A stretch of DNA of 40,501 nucleotides from Bacillota bacterium (GCA_030526045.1 JAUNDN010000013.1:1-40501), one strand, 5' to 3'. Positions 1-8,799 are shown, numbered from the stretch's first letter. Program-made: numbers and translations. Notes: generated by a model from the letters alone, not told the origin.

Positions 1-609
1 CCCCATATAATAGCGCAGTGTTTCCTCATCATAAGAGGGATTGATCACAACCGTATTTTCCACCCCGTCTCTTTGATAGGTTACTTCAATCGGATCCCCT
101 TTGGTATTAAGCTGGGAAATCAATGTCACCTCACCGCTTAAATGAATCCGCTTTCCGTTCATCCGGGTAATCATGTCCCCCGGAAGAAGTCCCGCTTCCT
201 CTGCCCTGCCTCCTTCACTTACCGTACGCACTTCCGGTGTCAAAATTCCGCAGGTGGAAACCAGAATCAGCGCCATCACATATGCAAGCAGGAAGTTGAA
301 AAGAGGACCCGCAAAAATCGTAGCGATACGCGCCCACACGGAAGCCTCCTGAAAGCTTTTACCTGATGATTCTCCCTTTTCCGCTGCCAGTCCGTCCTCG
401 CCTTCAAACATACAAGCGCCTCCAAGCGGCAAAAGCTTCAGAGAATATTTGGTATCCCCTTTGGTAAAGGAGAACAACGTCGGTCCCATACCGATAAAAA
501 ATTCCACCACATGGATCCCATTCTTCTTTGCCAGAATGAAATGACCAAACTCATGGGAAATAACTACAACAAAAAAAATAATTAAGAATAAAATGATTGA
601 AACAGCCAA
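1..609 (-). CDS. rseP: RseP/RasP site-2 zinc metalloprotease, 5' part (3' end outside window)
   Basis: Intramembrane M50 protease that cuts membrane substrates such as anti-sigma factors within the bilayer. The 203 codons present carry the zinc motif HEFGH at residues 19-23 inside the first hydrophobic segment, a second hydrophobic segment near 93-118 containing GPLFNF, and the start of a PDZ domain (about 125 onward, EEAGLLPGD). The start is TTG at 609, seven bases after an AGGAGG that lies within the last dxr codons; no suitable ATG exists. The dxr stop is one base upstream, so the genes are probably translationally coupled. The second catalytic motif (NxxPxPxLDG) should lie beyond base 1. 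Family assignment is firm; the substrate is unknown. Confidence 0.93.
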   Translation of the reverse strand, partial: MAVSIILFLIIFFVVVISHEFGHFILAKKNGIHVVEFFIGMGPTLFSFTKGDTKYSLKLLPLGGACMFEGEDGLAAEKGESSGKSFQEASVWARIATIFAGPLFNFLLAYVMALILVSTCGILTPEVRTVSEGGRAEEAGLLPGDMITRMNGKRIHLSGEVTLISQLNTKGDPIEVTYQRDGVENTVVINPSYDEETLRYYMG

Positions 610-610
610 T

Positions 611-1756
611 CTAGAACCTCCTACCGGAAATATACTCATATGTGGCAGCCTCAGCCTGAAGAATCTCCTCCACCGAAGGGTTAGCGATTACCCGATGATT
701 CTCCATAGCTCCCTGAATGATGTCATAAATAGTAAGGAACTTAATTTTTCTATCAAGAAAAAGTGCCACTGCCTTTTCATTTGCTGCATTATAGACAGTA
801 GGCATACTGCCTCCCGCCGCAATTGCATCGTATGCCATCTGAAGGCCTCTAAAGGTATTCAAATCCGGTTTTTCAAAAGTAATGGACCCAAGCTCAAAGA
901 AATCTACCCGCTTGCCCTCCATTGGTCTCCGATCCGGATAAAAAAGTGCATATTGGATGGGAAGCTTCATATCGGGCACGCCAAGCTGTGCCATGATTCC
1001 GCCGTCCACATACTCTACCATGGAATGGATAATGCTCTGAGGATGAACCACTACCTGAATTTTTTCAGGCTCCACTCCAAACAGCCATTTCGCCTCTATC
1101 ACTTCCAGCCCTTTGTTTACCAGAGTAGAAGAATCTACCGTAATTTTTCTGCCCATGGACCAGTTAGGATGCTTGAGGGCATCCTCCACGGTAATCTCCG
1201 TAAGCTCTTCCCGCTTTTTCCCTCGGAAGGGACCACCCGATGCTGTCAGAAGGATCTTGGCGACACGCTCCCTGTTTTCCCCGTGCATGGATTGAAAAAT
1301 GGCACTGTGCTCACTGTCCACCGGAAGAATCGGCACCTTCTTTTCTGCTGCCAGAGGCATAATGATATGTCCGGCAGTAACCAGCGTTTCCTTATTGGCA
1401 AGGGCAATGGTTTTCCCTGCTTCAATTGCCGCAATGGTAGGTCTTATTCCTATCATACCCACAATGGCGGTAACCAAAACCTCCATTTCTTCCATCACCG
1501 CAATTTGAAGCAATCCTTCCATGCCGCTTAAAACCTTTGTTTTGGTATCTGCGACTCTGGTGCGAAGTTCCTTCGCTGCATCCTCACTCCACATCACGGC
1601 AATGGCAGGCGCAAATTCCCTGATCTGTCCCTCCATCTTAGCAATACTGCTTCCCGCGGCAAGTGCAACCACCTGTAGATCCGGGTTATTCCTTACAATC
1701 TCAAGGGTCTGGGTTCCGATGGAACCGGTGGACCCTAGAATTCCTATTTTCTTCAT
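611..1756 (-). CDS. dxr: 1-deoxy-D-xylulose 5-phosphate reductoisomerase
   Basis: Converts DXP to 2-C-methyl-D-erythritol 4-phosphate with NADPH, the committed step of the MEP isoprenoid pathway. The N-terminus shows the nucleotide-binding GSTGSIG (residues 8-14). The metal-binding DSEHSA, the PNWSMG/ITVDSSTLVNKGLEVIEA block and the C-terminal NAANE motif are all present. The 381-aa length is normal. I start at ATG 1756 (MKKIGILG), eight bases after GAGG; a start 21 bases earlier overlaps the cdsA stop and would add an atypical leader. It supplies isoprenoid precursors for UppS in the same block. The Shine-Dalgarno of rseP is embedded in its last codons. Confidence 0.97.
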   Translation of the reverse strand: MKKIGILGSTGSIGTQTLEIVRNNPDLQVVALAAGSSIAKMEGQIREFAPAIAVMWSEDAAKELRTRVADTKTKVLSGMEGLLQIAVMEEMEVLVTAIVGMIGIRPTIAAIEAGKTIALANKETLVTAGHIIMPLAAEKKVPILPVDSEHSAIFQSMHGENRERVAKILLTASGGPFRGKKREELTEITVEDALKHPNWSMGRKITVDSSTLVNKGLEVIEAKWLFGVEPEKIQVVVHPQSIIHSMVEYVDGGIMAQLGVPDMKLPIQYALFYPDRRPMEGKRVDFFELGSITFEKPDLNTFRGLQMAYDAIAAGGSMPTVYNAANEKAVALFLDRKIKFLTIYDIIQGAMENHRVIANPSVEEILQAEAATYEYISGRRF

Positions 1757-1773
1757 AATAAAATCCTCATCTA

Positions 1774-2598
1774 TCATCCGTGAATCAACAGAAGCGCCAA
1801 AAAGTAAATCATCGGTGCCGTAAAGATCACGCTGTCAAAACGGTCCATCACACCGCCGTGTCCCGGAATCAGCTTTCCATAGTCCTTGATCTCATGGTTT
1901 CTCTTAATCGCAGATGCTGCCAGATCGCCCACCTGGGAGACAATTGCACCGACTGCACTGATCAGCACGAAAATCCAGGTGATCTGCTGTTCACTGATTA
2001 CAGCTTCCACAATAAAATACCCATACAAAGCACCAACCAATGCGGAACCGACGATTCCGCCAATGGCTCCCTCCACGGACTTCTTTGGACTTAAGACCGG
2101 TGCCAGCTTATGCTTTCCAAGCAGCATTCCGGAAAGATACGCGCACGTATCGCAGATCCAGGAGCTGATAAAGATCATCCACACCGTATAAATACCGTAG
2201 GGAAGAACTCTTACCAGATAAATAAAGGAAAGCATCACAGGGGCATATGCCACACAAAAGAAAGCGCACATGACCTGCTCTGCCCTGTATTTGGGGAAGG
2301 TAAAAACATACAGAAACATCAGGGCAATCAAAATAGTGATCAAAATCAGGAAGAGATAATTTCTCTCCTGCGTCAATGTCATCACCAGATAGTAGGCAAT
2401 GATTCCGATTCCGCCAATCAGTTCCGGTCCGCTTATCCTTCCCTGTTCTCCGGATAACTTACATGCCTTCATCAGTTCATGGAATGCAGTAAGGGACAGG
2501 AACAGAAGAACTGCTGCCAACAGATAACCGCCGGTCAGAATGGTAACAAGTGCCAGCACCACAAGTACAACGCTGCTCAGAAGTCTTGTAAAAAACAT
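1774..2598 (-). CDS. cdsA: Phosphatidate cytidylyltransferase
   Basis: Integral membrane enzyme making CDP-diacylglycerol from phosphatidate and CTP, the branch point of phospholipid synthesis. The 274 aa form about eight hydrophobic segments. The C-terminal family signature is clear: S-A-I-K-R-N near residue 225, then KLIPGHGGVMDRFDS. The ATG lies eight bases after an AAGGAGG formed by the last Lys-Glu-Glu codons of uppS, so translation is probably coupled. It sits in the usual uppS-cdsA-dxr-rseP order. Nothing looks damaged. Confidence 0.96.
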   Translation of the reverse strand: MFFTRLLSSVVLVVLALVTILTGGYLLAAVLLFLSLTAFHELMKACKLSGEQGRISGPELIGGIGIIAYYLVMTLTQERNYLFLILITILIALMFLYVFTFPKYRAEQVMCAFFCVAYAPVMLSFIYLVRVLPYGIYTVWMIFISSWICDTCAYLSGMLLGKHKLAPVLSPKKSVEGAIGGIVGSALVGALYGYFIVEAVISEQQITWIFVLISAVGAIVSQVGDLAASAIKRNHEIKDYGKLIPGHGGVMDRFDSVIFTAPMIYFLALLLIHG

Positions 2599-2601
2599 GA
2601 C

Positions 2602-3327
2602 TTATTCCTCCTTTATCAGGCCGTATCTTCTGTCTCTATGATTATATGCCTCTACCGCCTTCATCAATTCTTCTTTTGTAAAGTCCGGCCATGCCACAGG
2701 TGTAAAATAAAACTCCGTGTAGGCCAGCTGCCAGAGCAGAAAATTCGAAATCCGCTGCTCATTGCAGGTTCTAATCAGGAGATCCGGCTCCGGGAGTCCA
2801 TGGGTATCCAGCATATCGGAAAAATAGTCCTCCGTCACATCCTCCGGGGAGAGTTCTCCATTTGCCGCCTTTTCTGTCATTTTCTTAACCGCACGGACAA
2901 TCTCATCCCTACCGCCATAGTTGAGTGCAATCTGAAAATGCAATCCGTCATTGTCTTTTGTGGAATCCTCAAGCTCAGCTATCCTTGTTCTGATATCCTC
3001 ATCCAGCCTGGTCTTATCTCCGATCACCCTCACACACATGCGGTTCTTCCTGGCAGTGGTAAGACAGGTCTTCATATAGTTGCGCAATAGCTTCATCAGC
3101 GCATCCACCTCATCCTTCGGGCGATTCCAGTTTTCCGTACTGAATGCATAGACCGTCAGATACTGTATTCCCATCTTATAGGCTTCCTCACAAATGACCT
3201 CCACCGTCTTCGCGCCCTGCACATGCCCATAATTTCTCGGCATCCCTTTACTCTTTGCCCATCTTCCGTTACCGTCTAATATGATTGCCACATGCTGTGG
3301 CATTACGAGCTTTCCCTGCTCTGCCAT
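2602..3327 (-). CDS. uppS: Isoprenyl (undecaprenyl) diphosphate synthase
   Basis: Cis-prenyltransferase that extends farnesyl-PP with IPP to undecaprenyl-PP, the lipid carrier for peptidoglycan and other envelope polymers. The 241 aa contain the catalytic DGNGRWA block (Asp18), YAFSTENWNRP, and the C-terminal RTCNEQRISNFLLWQLAY and WPDF blocks. The usual RTSGEQR reads RTCNEQR here, a mild variant outside the catalytic Asp. The start has GAGGGG eight bases upstream. An 89-bp gap with a strong hairpin separates it from frr, the widest space in this block, so uppS and the genes after it may be expressed partly independently. Confidence 0.96.
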   Translation of the reverse strand: MAEQGKLVMPQHVAIILDGNGRWAKSKGMPRNYGHVQGAKTVEVICEEAYKMGIQYLTVYAFSTENWNRPKDEVDALMKLLRNYMKTCLTTARKNRMCVRVIGDKTRLDEDIRTRIAELEDSTKDNDGLHFQIALNYGGRDEIVRAVKKMTEKAANGELSPEDVTEDYFSDMLDTHGLPEPDLLIRTCNEQRISNFLLWQLAYTEFYFTPVAWPDFTKEELMKAVEAYNHRDRRYGLIKEE

Positions 3328-3361
3328 GAATTGTACCCCTCTTTAATCTTTTTATTACCTA

Positions 3362-3402
3362 GGAAAAGGGGCACTACGATTAGGAATATAATCGCCTGCC
3401 CC
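3362..3402 (-). terminator. Hairpin with short T-run between frr and uppS
   Basis: On the minus strand GGGGCA (3402-3397) pairs with TGCCCC (3373-3368). Inside it CGATTA pairs with TAATCG. TTTT follows, then CC. It starts 15 bases after the frr stop. The stem is strong but the T-run is short, so this could be a leaky terminator or attenuator rather than a full stop. Confidence 0.5.
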
Positions 3403-3416
3403 TCCACTTTGCCTGA

Positions 3417-3968
3417 TTATACAGTAAGGATTTCCTTTGACTTATCTTCCATCAGTTTGTCAACATCCTTGATATATTTATCTGTCAGCTTCTGCAGATC
3501 ATCAGAAAGCTCCTTGATTTCATCCTCCGAAACCTCTGCCTTGGCAAGCTTCTTAAATGCATCATTTCCGTCTCTTCTGATATTGCGGACAGCCACCTTG
3601 CATTCCTCTGCCTTCTTCTTGACATCCTTAACAAGGTCCTTTCTACGCTCCTCGGTAAGCTCGGGGAAAACCAGCCTGATCACAGAGCCGTCATTGGATG
3701 GCGTAATACCGATATCCGATGCCAGGATTGCCTTTTCAATATCCTTGATGAGGGACTTCTCCCAGGGTGCAATCTGAATCATTCTCGCTTCCGGAATGGT
3801 CACATTTCCTACCTGCTGAACAGGTGTAGGGGTTCCGTAATAATCCACCCGGATTTTATCAAGTACATGCGGATTGGCACGACCTGCCCTGATGCCCTGA
3901 TAATCACTTTCCAGATGCTCATATGTTTTCTTCATCTTATCCTCATAAACCTTTAATCTCTCATCCAT
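3417..3968 (-). CDS. frr: Ribosome recycling factor
   Basis: Works with EF-G to split post-termination ribosomes. The 183-aa protein has the normal length and family blocks: the N-terminal helix with LESDYQGIRAGRANP, the VDYYGTPTPVQQVGNV region that begins domain II, and the C-terminal helices with DDLQKLTDKYIKDVDKL. GGAGG precedes the ATG. It lies 15 bases after pyrH, the conserved order. A hairpin follows the stop. Confidence 0.97.
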   Translation of the reverse strand: MDERLKVYEDKMKKTYEHLESDYQGIRAGRANPHVLDKIRVDYYGTPTPVQQVGNVTIPEARMIQIAPWEKSLIKDIEKAILASDIGITPSNDGSVIRLVFPELTEERRKDLVKDVKKKAEECKVAVRNIRRDGNDAFKKLAKAEVSEDEIKELSDDLQKLTDKYIKDVDKLMEDKSKEILTV

Positions 3969-3983
3969 GCTACTTTTCCTCCC

Positions 3984-4679
3984 TTATACGGTTACTCTTG
4001 TTCCGGTAAATTTGCCGTTTACCGTATTTACAATACTATCCTTCTCATTCAGATCAAATACCCACATGGGCATCTTATTGTCCCTTGCAAGAATGGAGGC
4101 TGTCATATCAACCACTTGAAGGTTTCCTGCAATCACATCATCAATACTGATCTCATCGTATTTCTTCGCATTCGGATTCAGCTTTGGATCACTGTCATAC
4201 ACACCGTCAATGGATTTGGCAAGAAGGATCACGTCCGCCTCTACCTCAATGGCACGCAGTACCACTCCGGTATCCGTTGAAAAGTATGGATGACCTGTTC
4301 CTCCTGCAAAGAAGACTACCATACCCTTTTCAAAATATTTGTTTGCTCTGTCTTTGGAAAAAAGCTTGGTAAAGGAACCACACTCAAAGGGTGTAAGAAC
4401 TGCTGTCTTCATTTCTACACTGCGGAAGATTTCCGATACATATATGCAGTTCATTATGGTTGCAAGCATACCAATCTGATCTGCCTTCGTCCTGTCAATG
4501 TTCTCGCTGGTCCTTCCTCTCCAGAAGTTTCCGCCTCCGGTCACGATTCCCACCTGAATACCGCTGTCTGTAAGCTGCTTAACCTGCATGGCAACAGCTC
4601 TTACCGTCTCCTCGTCAAAACCAGTCTTCTTATCACCGGCAAGCGCCTCACCACTTAATTTGAGTAAAATCCTCTGCAT
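3984..4679 (-). CDS. pyrH: UMP kinase
   Basis: Bacterial hexameric UMP kinase of the amino-acid-kinase fold, phosphorylating UMP to UDP in pyrimidine synthesis. The 231 aa carry LKLSGEAL at the N-terminus, a GGGNFWRGR glycine-rich loop, FFAGGTGHPYFSTDT, and the C-terminal DLNEKDSI region. The start is ATG 4679 with GTGAGG upstream overlapping the bactofilin stop. Thus the gene directly follows bactofilin instead of tsf, its more usual neighbour, and probably depends on transcription arriving from the inserted gene group. Confidence 0.97.
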   Translation of the reverse strand: MQRILLKLSGEALAGDKKTGFDEETVRAVAMQVKQLTDSGIQVGIVTGGGNFWRGRTSENIDRTKADQIGMLATIMNCIYVSEIFRSVEMKTAVLTPFECGSFTKLFSKDRANKYFEKGMVVFFAGGTGHPYFSTDTGVVLRAIEVEADVILLAKSIDGVYDSDPKLNPNAKKYDEISIDDVIAGNLQVVDMTASILARDNKMPMWVFDLNEKDSIVNTVNGKFTGTRVTV

Positions 4680-4691
4680 ACTCTGGCCTCA

Positions 4692-5420
4692 CTATTTCAT
4701 TTTTTTCAGTTCATCAAAGAAGGAAGTGGGGTTTACCTCCGCATAGCACTGTGAACACATACCTTCAATGACTGCACCATTGTTGATCTGTACGGATTTA
4801 GACTTAATATTTCCCATGACGATTGCAGATGCGTCCAGAATAACCGGACCTCTCACGTCAATGTCTCCCTTGATCGCACCGGCAATCACTGCGCTGGTTG
4901 CAAATACATTACCGATAATAACAGTGCTCTGTCCTACCTTGATGCTTCCTTCACTTCGAAGATCACCTGTGATCTTGGCATTCTCTGCATAAATTTCTGC
5001 TGCCTGGGAATTACCCTGAATAGCACCTGTGACATTCAGCTTGCCAAGGGCTTCCACATTGCCGACAATACTTCCGCGCACATCAAGAGACCCTTCTGTT
5101 GCCATGTTACCGTTAATGATCATGGACTCTGTCAAAACAGAGACCTCATCCGAGGATCTTCTGGATGAAGGAGTCTTGATTTCAGCAGCTGCCATGGGTG
5201 CAACATAAACAGGATCCTGCGATTCCTCAGGCACAGGTATTTCCACGTTCATCTGATCCAGCATCTGGCTTAAATCAACATTAAGATCCTCTCTTTCCTC
5301 ATTAACAGGAATCTCTTCCTGCAGGGCTTCCTGCTTTACCTCTTCAGTACTACCCTCCTCAGGCATCAGTTCATTGACTGCCTGTGACAGATCATCCTTT
5401 AAATCTGAAAAAAAACCCAT
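4692..5420 (-). CDS. Bactofilin family cytoskeletal protein
   Basis: Bactofilins polymerise without nucleotide into filaments through a beta-helical core and often recruit envelope enzymes. The 242-aa protein has an acidic N-terminal region (1-90), then a beta-helical core of short G-x-(L/I/V) repeats such as GSLDVRGSIVGNVEALG, GNSQAAEIYA and GDLRSEGSIKVG. It ends in a tail with CSQC, unusual but of unknown meaning. I start at ATG 5420 (MGFFSDLKDDL), eight bases after GGAGG; an ATG six bases earlier is too close to the Shine-Dalgarno. It follows the deacetylase by 37 bases and its stop abuts the pyrH ribosome site, so the three are probably co-transcribed. Confidence 0.88.
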   Translation of the reverse strand: MGFFSDLKDDLSQAVNELMPEEGSTEEVKQEALQEEIPVNEEREDLNVDLSQMLDQMNVEIPVPEESQDPVYVAPMAAAEIKTPSSRRSSDEVSVLTESMIINGNMATEGSLDVRGSIVGNVEALGKLNVTGAIQGNSQAAEIYAENAKITGDLRSEGSIKVGQSTVIIGNVFATSAVIAGAIKGDIDVRGPVILDASAIVMGNIKSKSVQINNGAVIEGMCSQCYAEVNPTSFFDELKKMK

Positions 5421-5457
5421 TTTCATATCCTCCATTCGTATCTTATCATTCCTTTGT

Positions 5458-6381
5458 TTATTCTGCCTTTCGATGCTGAACCGCAGTGGTTTCATCTGTG
5501 ATCGGCAAAAATACGGCATTTTCACTGCTCCTTACCTGTTCTATCAGCAGGGAGAGTGCTTCTACCGTTGAATTCTTGTCTGAAGCATCATGCATTAAGA
5601 TCATGCATTCCTGCTTTGCCTTAATTCCGCCTATGCAGTTGTTTACAATGATGTCCTTTCCAAGCTGACCACTGATGGCATCTCCCGAAGCAATATTCCA
5701 GTCAAAATAGGTGATGCCGCTTTCATTCAAATATTCGATCAGTTCCTTCATATCCACCTTACTGACCGTATTGGAGCTTCCTCCCGGGAACCGATAGAAC
5801 CTCGGCCAGACTCCCGTAATCTGATACAAATATTCCTGAAGCTGTCTAAGATCCTGCTCAAAGCTCTCCTTTGAGGCATAAATCTCGCTGTATTTATGGC
5901 TGTAGGAATGCATTGCAAGCGTATGACCTTCTGCCACAATTCGCTGATAGGCTCTGACCGATTCCTCATCTGTCTTTCCTACCACAAAAAAGGTGGCTTT
6001 CACATCATACTCCTTCAGGATGTCCAGAATTTTGTCCGTGTTACGGCTGGGACCGTCATCAAAGGTCAGGTAGATTCGTTTATCATACATCGAATAGTCC
6101 TCTTCCGGTTCCTGCGCAAGCTCTGCGGCCTCCGGAATATCCCTGGAAGAAGTCTCCACAGTAGCCGTTGTATAAATTCCGGTTTCCTCACTGCTCTCAA
6201 GCTGTTTCCTTGTGGCAGTAAGCTCCTCCTTCAATCCCATAACCTCTTTCTGCAAAGAACAAACACGTATTCCAAGAATGATGCTTGCAATCACCGGTAT
6301 GACCACCATGACAATGATTGTTCCGACTATCATTTTTTTCAGACGCCGGATTCTCTTTCTCCGGTCATAAGTACCCTCCAT
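5458..6381 (-). CDS. Membrane-anchored polysaccharide deacetylase (NodB fold)
   Basis: Likely de-N-acetylates a cell-wall sugar, probably peptidoglycan GlcNAc or MurNAc. The substrate is inferred, not shown. It has a basic N-terminus, one membrane segment (about 17-39), a short coiled-coil linker, then a complete CE4 domain: TFDDGPS with catalytic and metal Asp108/109, metal HSYSH at 158-162, RFPGGSS, FDWN and LMHDAS. The domain should face outward. I start at ATG 6381 with AAGGAG nine bases upstream rather than a GTG 42 bases earlier that has no ribosome site. The 105-bp upstream gap shows no convincing promoter. The bactofilin gene is 37 bases downstream, which suggests a functional pair. 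Confidence 0.9.
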   Translation of the reverse strand: MEGTYDRRKRIRRLKKMIVGTIIVMVVIPVIASIILGIRVCSLQKEVMGLKEELTATRKQLESSEETGIYTTATVETSSRDIPEAAELAQEPEEDYSMYDKRIYLTFDDGPSRNTDKILDILKEYDVKATFFVVGKTDEESVRAYQRIVAEGHTLAMHSYSHKYSEIYASKESFEQDLRQLQEYLYQITGVWPRFYRFPGGSSNTVSKVDMKELIEYLNESGITYFDWNIASGDAISGQLGKDIIVNNCIGGIKAKQECMILMHDASDKNSTVEALSLLIEQVRSSENAVFLPITDETTAVQHRKAE

Positions 6382-6486
6382 GGGCTTTGGCTCCTTGCAA
6401 ACGATTTGCTTATAGTTTACCACAAAATAGATTTATGGGAAAGAGTCAAATCACAAATCTTATTCCCACAAAGTTTTGTCTCCCCC

Positions 6487-8799
6487 TTAGGGAAGGTTTT
6501 TTGCTACCTCTTTCGTTCTTTTCTTCTTAACCTCATAAAGCTTCTCATCTGCCTGAGTGAGTGCTTCCTGCAAAGTTACTGTCTCGTGACTTTCCAGAAT
6601 ATGAATTCCGGCACAGACTGTTATGTTGTATGATTTTTCACTAAACTGATTATACTCCGCAAACCTGGTGTAGATATCCTTCAGTACCTCATTTCCATCT
6701 CCCCTGTAGTCATAGTGCATAATGCAGGCGAACTCATCACCGCCAATTCTCCCGGCAATTCCTTTATCTTTCATTGTATCTGCCAGAATCTGACTGATCA
6801 GCTTCAGGGAAAAATCTCCCTCCTCATGTCCGTATCTGTCATTAATAATCTTCAAATTATTCATATCAACATAAATAACCAGCGTTCTTCTGCCTTCCTT
6901 CCGATCCTCCTTAAGAAGTTCCTCTGCTGCAATCATAAATCCTCTTCTGTTCAGAATACCGGTAAGGCCGTCGGAACGGGAAAGGTTATCCAACTCAATA
7001 TTATTCTCCTTCAGAGTTGCCAAGCTCTCTTCCAGCTGCTGCTGTATCTCCTCATTCGACTTTAACAGCGCAATCATTTTCATCGCGGCACTCATCTGGT
7101 TAACCAGGAATTCTCCGTTTATAAATAACTCCGTTGACAGATCACAAAGTAGTACTCCATACAACAATTCATTGGAAAATAACGGGAGAAGTACCATGGA
7201 GTTCCTCTCCTCTTCCTCAGTCCCATGATTCTGAAAAATGTCCTTGATACTGTATTTCTGGGAAATAGCAGGAACTGAGGTTACCTCTCCCCTCTTCAGA
7301 ACAGCTTTTAAATACAAGGTGTGAGGCGCATCAAATTTTTCCTGATAGAAATGCATGATTGGCTTTTTAAAAACATAAATAAAAGCATTTCTGATGTTCA
7401 GCCATTCCAGATTGTTCAGTCTTGACGCGTAGCTTTGATCATTTCCTTTTTCGAACTGAAGCATATCCCGGATAAACAGCTTCATAGAATAATTGTTTTT
7501 TTCTTCTGTTTCCTTCATCAAACCGAACCGATAGTCCATGGCCTTGATGATCTTCCGGTAAATAATGGAAAAAAGATCTCTCAGTTCAAATTTACTCTCA
7601 TAATCCGTCTGTTTTTTCCGAAGTGTATGATAAATCTTTTCAAAAAACACCAAAAGATTTCCCATATCGGCATATTCCACTGCGCCATTCTTTAAAAAGG
7701 TATCAAGCACACTCTGAATATCCATATATAGTTCTGTTTTCTCATCACTCTGCTCATAAAGCATCATGATTTTTTGGAGCAGCTCTTCAAAATTTCTATG
7801 AAGTTCCTCGATTTCTTCCCTGAACTCATCATGCTTATAGCGGTAGAAGATATCATCAAAATATCCGTCAATACTGTTTCCAAGCATTCTGGCAGCGAAT
7901 TCCTCCTCCTGATCCGCTGCTTTGCAGAAGGAATCGCGCAGGACAAACTTGGTGGGCATTACCTTGCTTTCCACCTTTTCTCCGTACACCATACGAAGTA
8001 CCGTCTTCAGCGCATTTTCGCCTAGTTCTGCGGGATCTGCCTTAACCGAAGAAAGAGAAGGCTGGGCCTTTGCCGCCGTGATTGTATCATCATATCCAAA
8101 TATAGAAATATCCTTACCCGGAACCAGATTTCTTTTTTTCAGTTCGTCATAGAAACCAAGAGCAGTCTCATCATTGACACAGAACACCGCTTCCATATCC
8201 GGGTTCCGGTCAAGAAGCATGCAGAAGGCTTCCCTGCACCGTCTGGAATAGTCACCCTCCACATACAGACTGTCCGGTGTTTCTACACCGAGTTCCTGCA
8301 AGGTCTGTATGAATGCCTGTTTACGCTCTACCGCATCTGAACTGGACATCGGACCTCCAATCATTCCAATCTTTCGGCATTTCACCTGATTGATCAGATA
8401 TTCCAGTCCTTCCCTGATACCATTGTAATTATCATATGTCACATCCACATAGCCATCCAGCCTGGAAGCTACAAGCACACAGGGAATCCCCCTGTACTTT
8501 GCCATCATTTCCTCCATACGTTCCTTACTTGTGTAACAGCCGATACTTCCGGGCGCTGCAATAATGGCATCCACATTTTCCTTGTTAATATAGGAAAAGA
8601 TCGTATTATATTGATATTCGTACATTAGTTCCGGATTATCACGCAGATCCCTGTCAAGATATTTCCCGGGCAGGACTACGACATTTACGTCAAGTGTCTT
8701 TGCTGCCTGCATCACTCCCCTGCACACTGCCTCTGTGAACTCATCCATAATACCGCTTACCAGTACGCCTACAGTAAGCCGTCTCTGCTTTTTTGCCAT
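6487..8799 (-). CDS. Soluble diguanylate cyclase with LacI-type ligand-binding domain
   Basis: Predicted to make c-di-GMP in response to a small ligand. Residues about 8-285 match the periplasmic-binding fold of LacI-family regulators (TVGVLVSGIMDEFT, AVFCVNDETALGFYDEL, ISIFGYDDT), but there is no DNA-binding helix-turn-helix and no membrane segment or signal, so sensing should be cytoplasmic. A central 300-residue helical and GAF-like stretch leads into a coiled coil (about 585-610) and a GGDEF domain with LSRSDGLTGILNRRGF and intact GGDEF at 686-690. The residues before GGDEF (KDKG-IAGRI) lack an RxxD inhibitory site, so product feedback may be absent. The ligand is unknown, presumably a sugar or metabolite. 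It starts 40 bases after the zinc-ribbon cassette. Confidence 0.87.
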   Translation of the reverse strand: MAKKQRRLTVGVLVSGIMDEFTEAVCRGVMQAAKTLDVNVVVLPGKYLDRDLRDNPELMYEYQYNTIFSYINKENVDAIIAAPGSIGCYTSKERMEEMMAKYRGIPCVLVASRLDGYVDVTYDNYNGIREGLEYLINQVKCRKIGMIGGPMSSSDAVERKQAFIQTLQELGVETPDSLYVEGDYSRRCREAFCMLLDRNPDMEAVFCVNDETALGFYDELKKRNLVPGKDISIFGYDDTITAAKAQPSLSSVKADPAELGENALKTVLRMVYGEKVESKVMPTKFVLRDSFCKAADQEEEFAARMLGNSIDGYFDDIFYRYKHDEFREEIEELHRNFEELLQKIMMLYEQSDEKTELYMDIQSVLDTFLKNGAVEYADMGNLLVFFEKIYHTLRKKQTDYESKFELRDLFSIIYRKIIKAMDYRFGLMKETEEKNNYSMKLFIRDMLQFEKGNDQSYASRLNNLEWLNIRNAFIYVFKKPIMHFYQEKFDAPHTLYLKAVLKRGEVTSVPAISQKYSIKDIFQNHGTEEEERNSMVLLPLFSNELLYGVLLCDLSTELFINGEFLVNQMSAAMKMIALLKSNEEIQQQLEESLATLKENNIELDNLSRSDGLTGILNRRGFMIAAEELLKEDRKEGRRTLVIYVDMNNLKIINDRYGHEEGDFSLKLISQILADTMKDKGIAGRIGGDEFACIMHYDYRGDGNEVLKDIYTRFAEYNQFSEKSYNITVCAGIHILESHETVTLQEALTQADEKLYEVKKKRTKEVAKNLP

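Noticed and set aside
593-1531. 312-codon open frame on the plus strand opposite dxr
   Set aside because: It is antisense to an intact, recognisable gene, its translation has no domain character, and long antisense frames are common opposite genes with this codon use.
6465-6500. Possible terminator at the end of the GGDEF gene (CTTCCC / GGGGAG stem)
   Set aside because: Six-base stem with a wobble pair and no T-run afterwards; the nearby TTGACT has no -10 box at a workable spacing either.
7674-7681. GCCGATAT on the minus strand inside the GGDEF gene
   Set aside because: The position of the -35 reads GAAT and the site falls in the codons for Ala-Asp-Met in the middle of the gene with no gene start after it.
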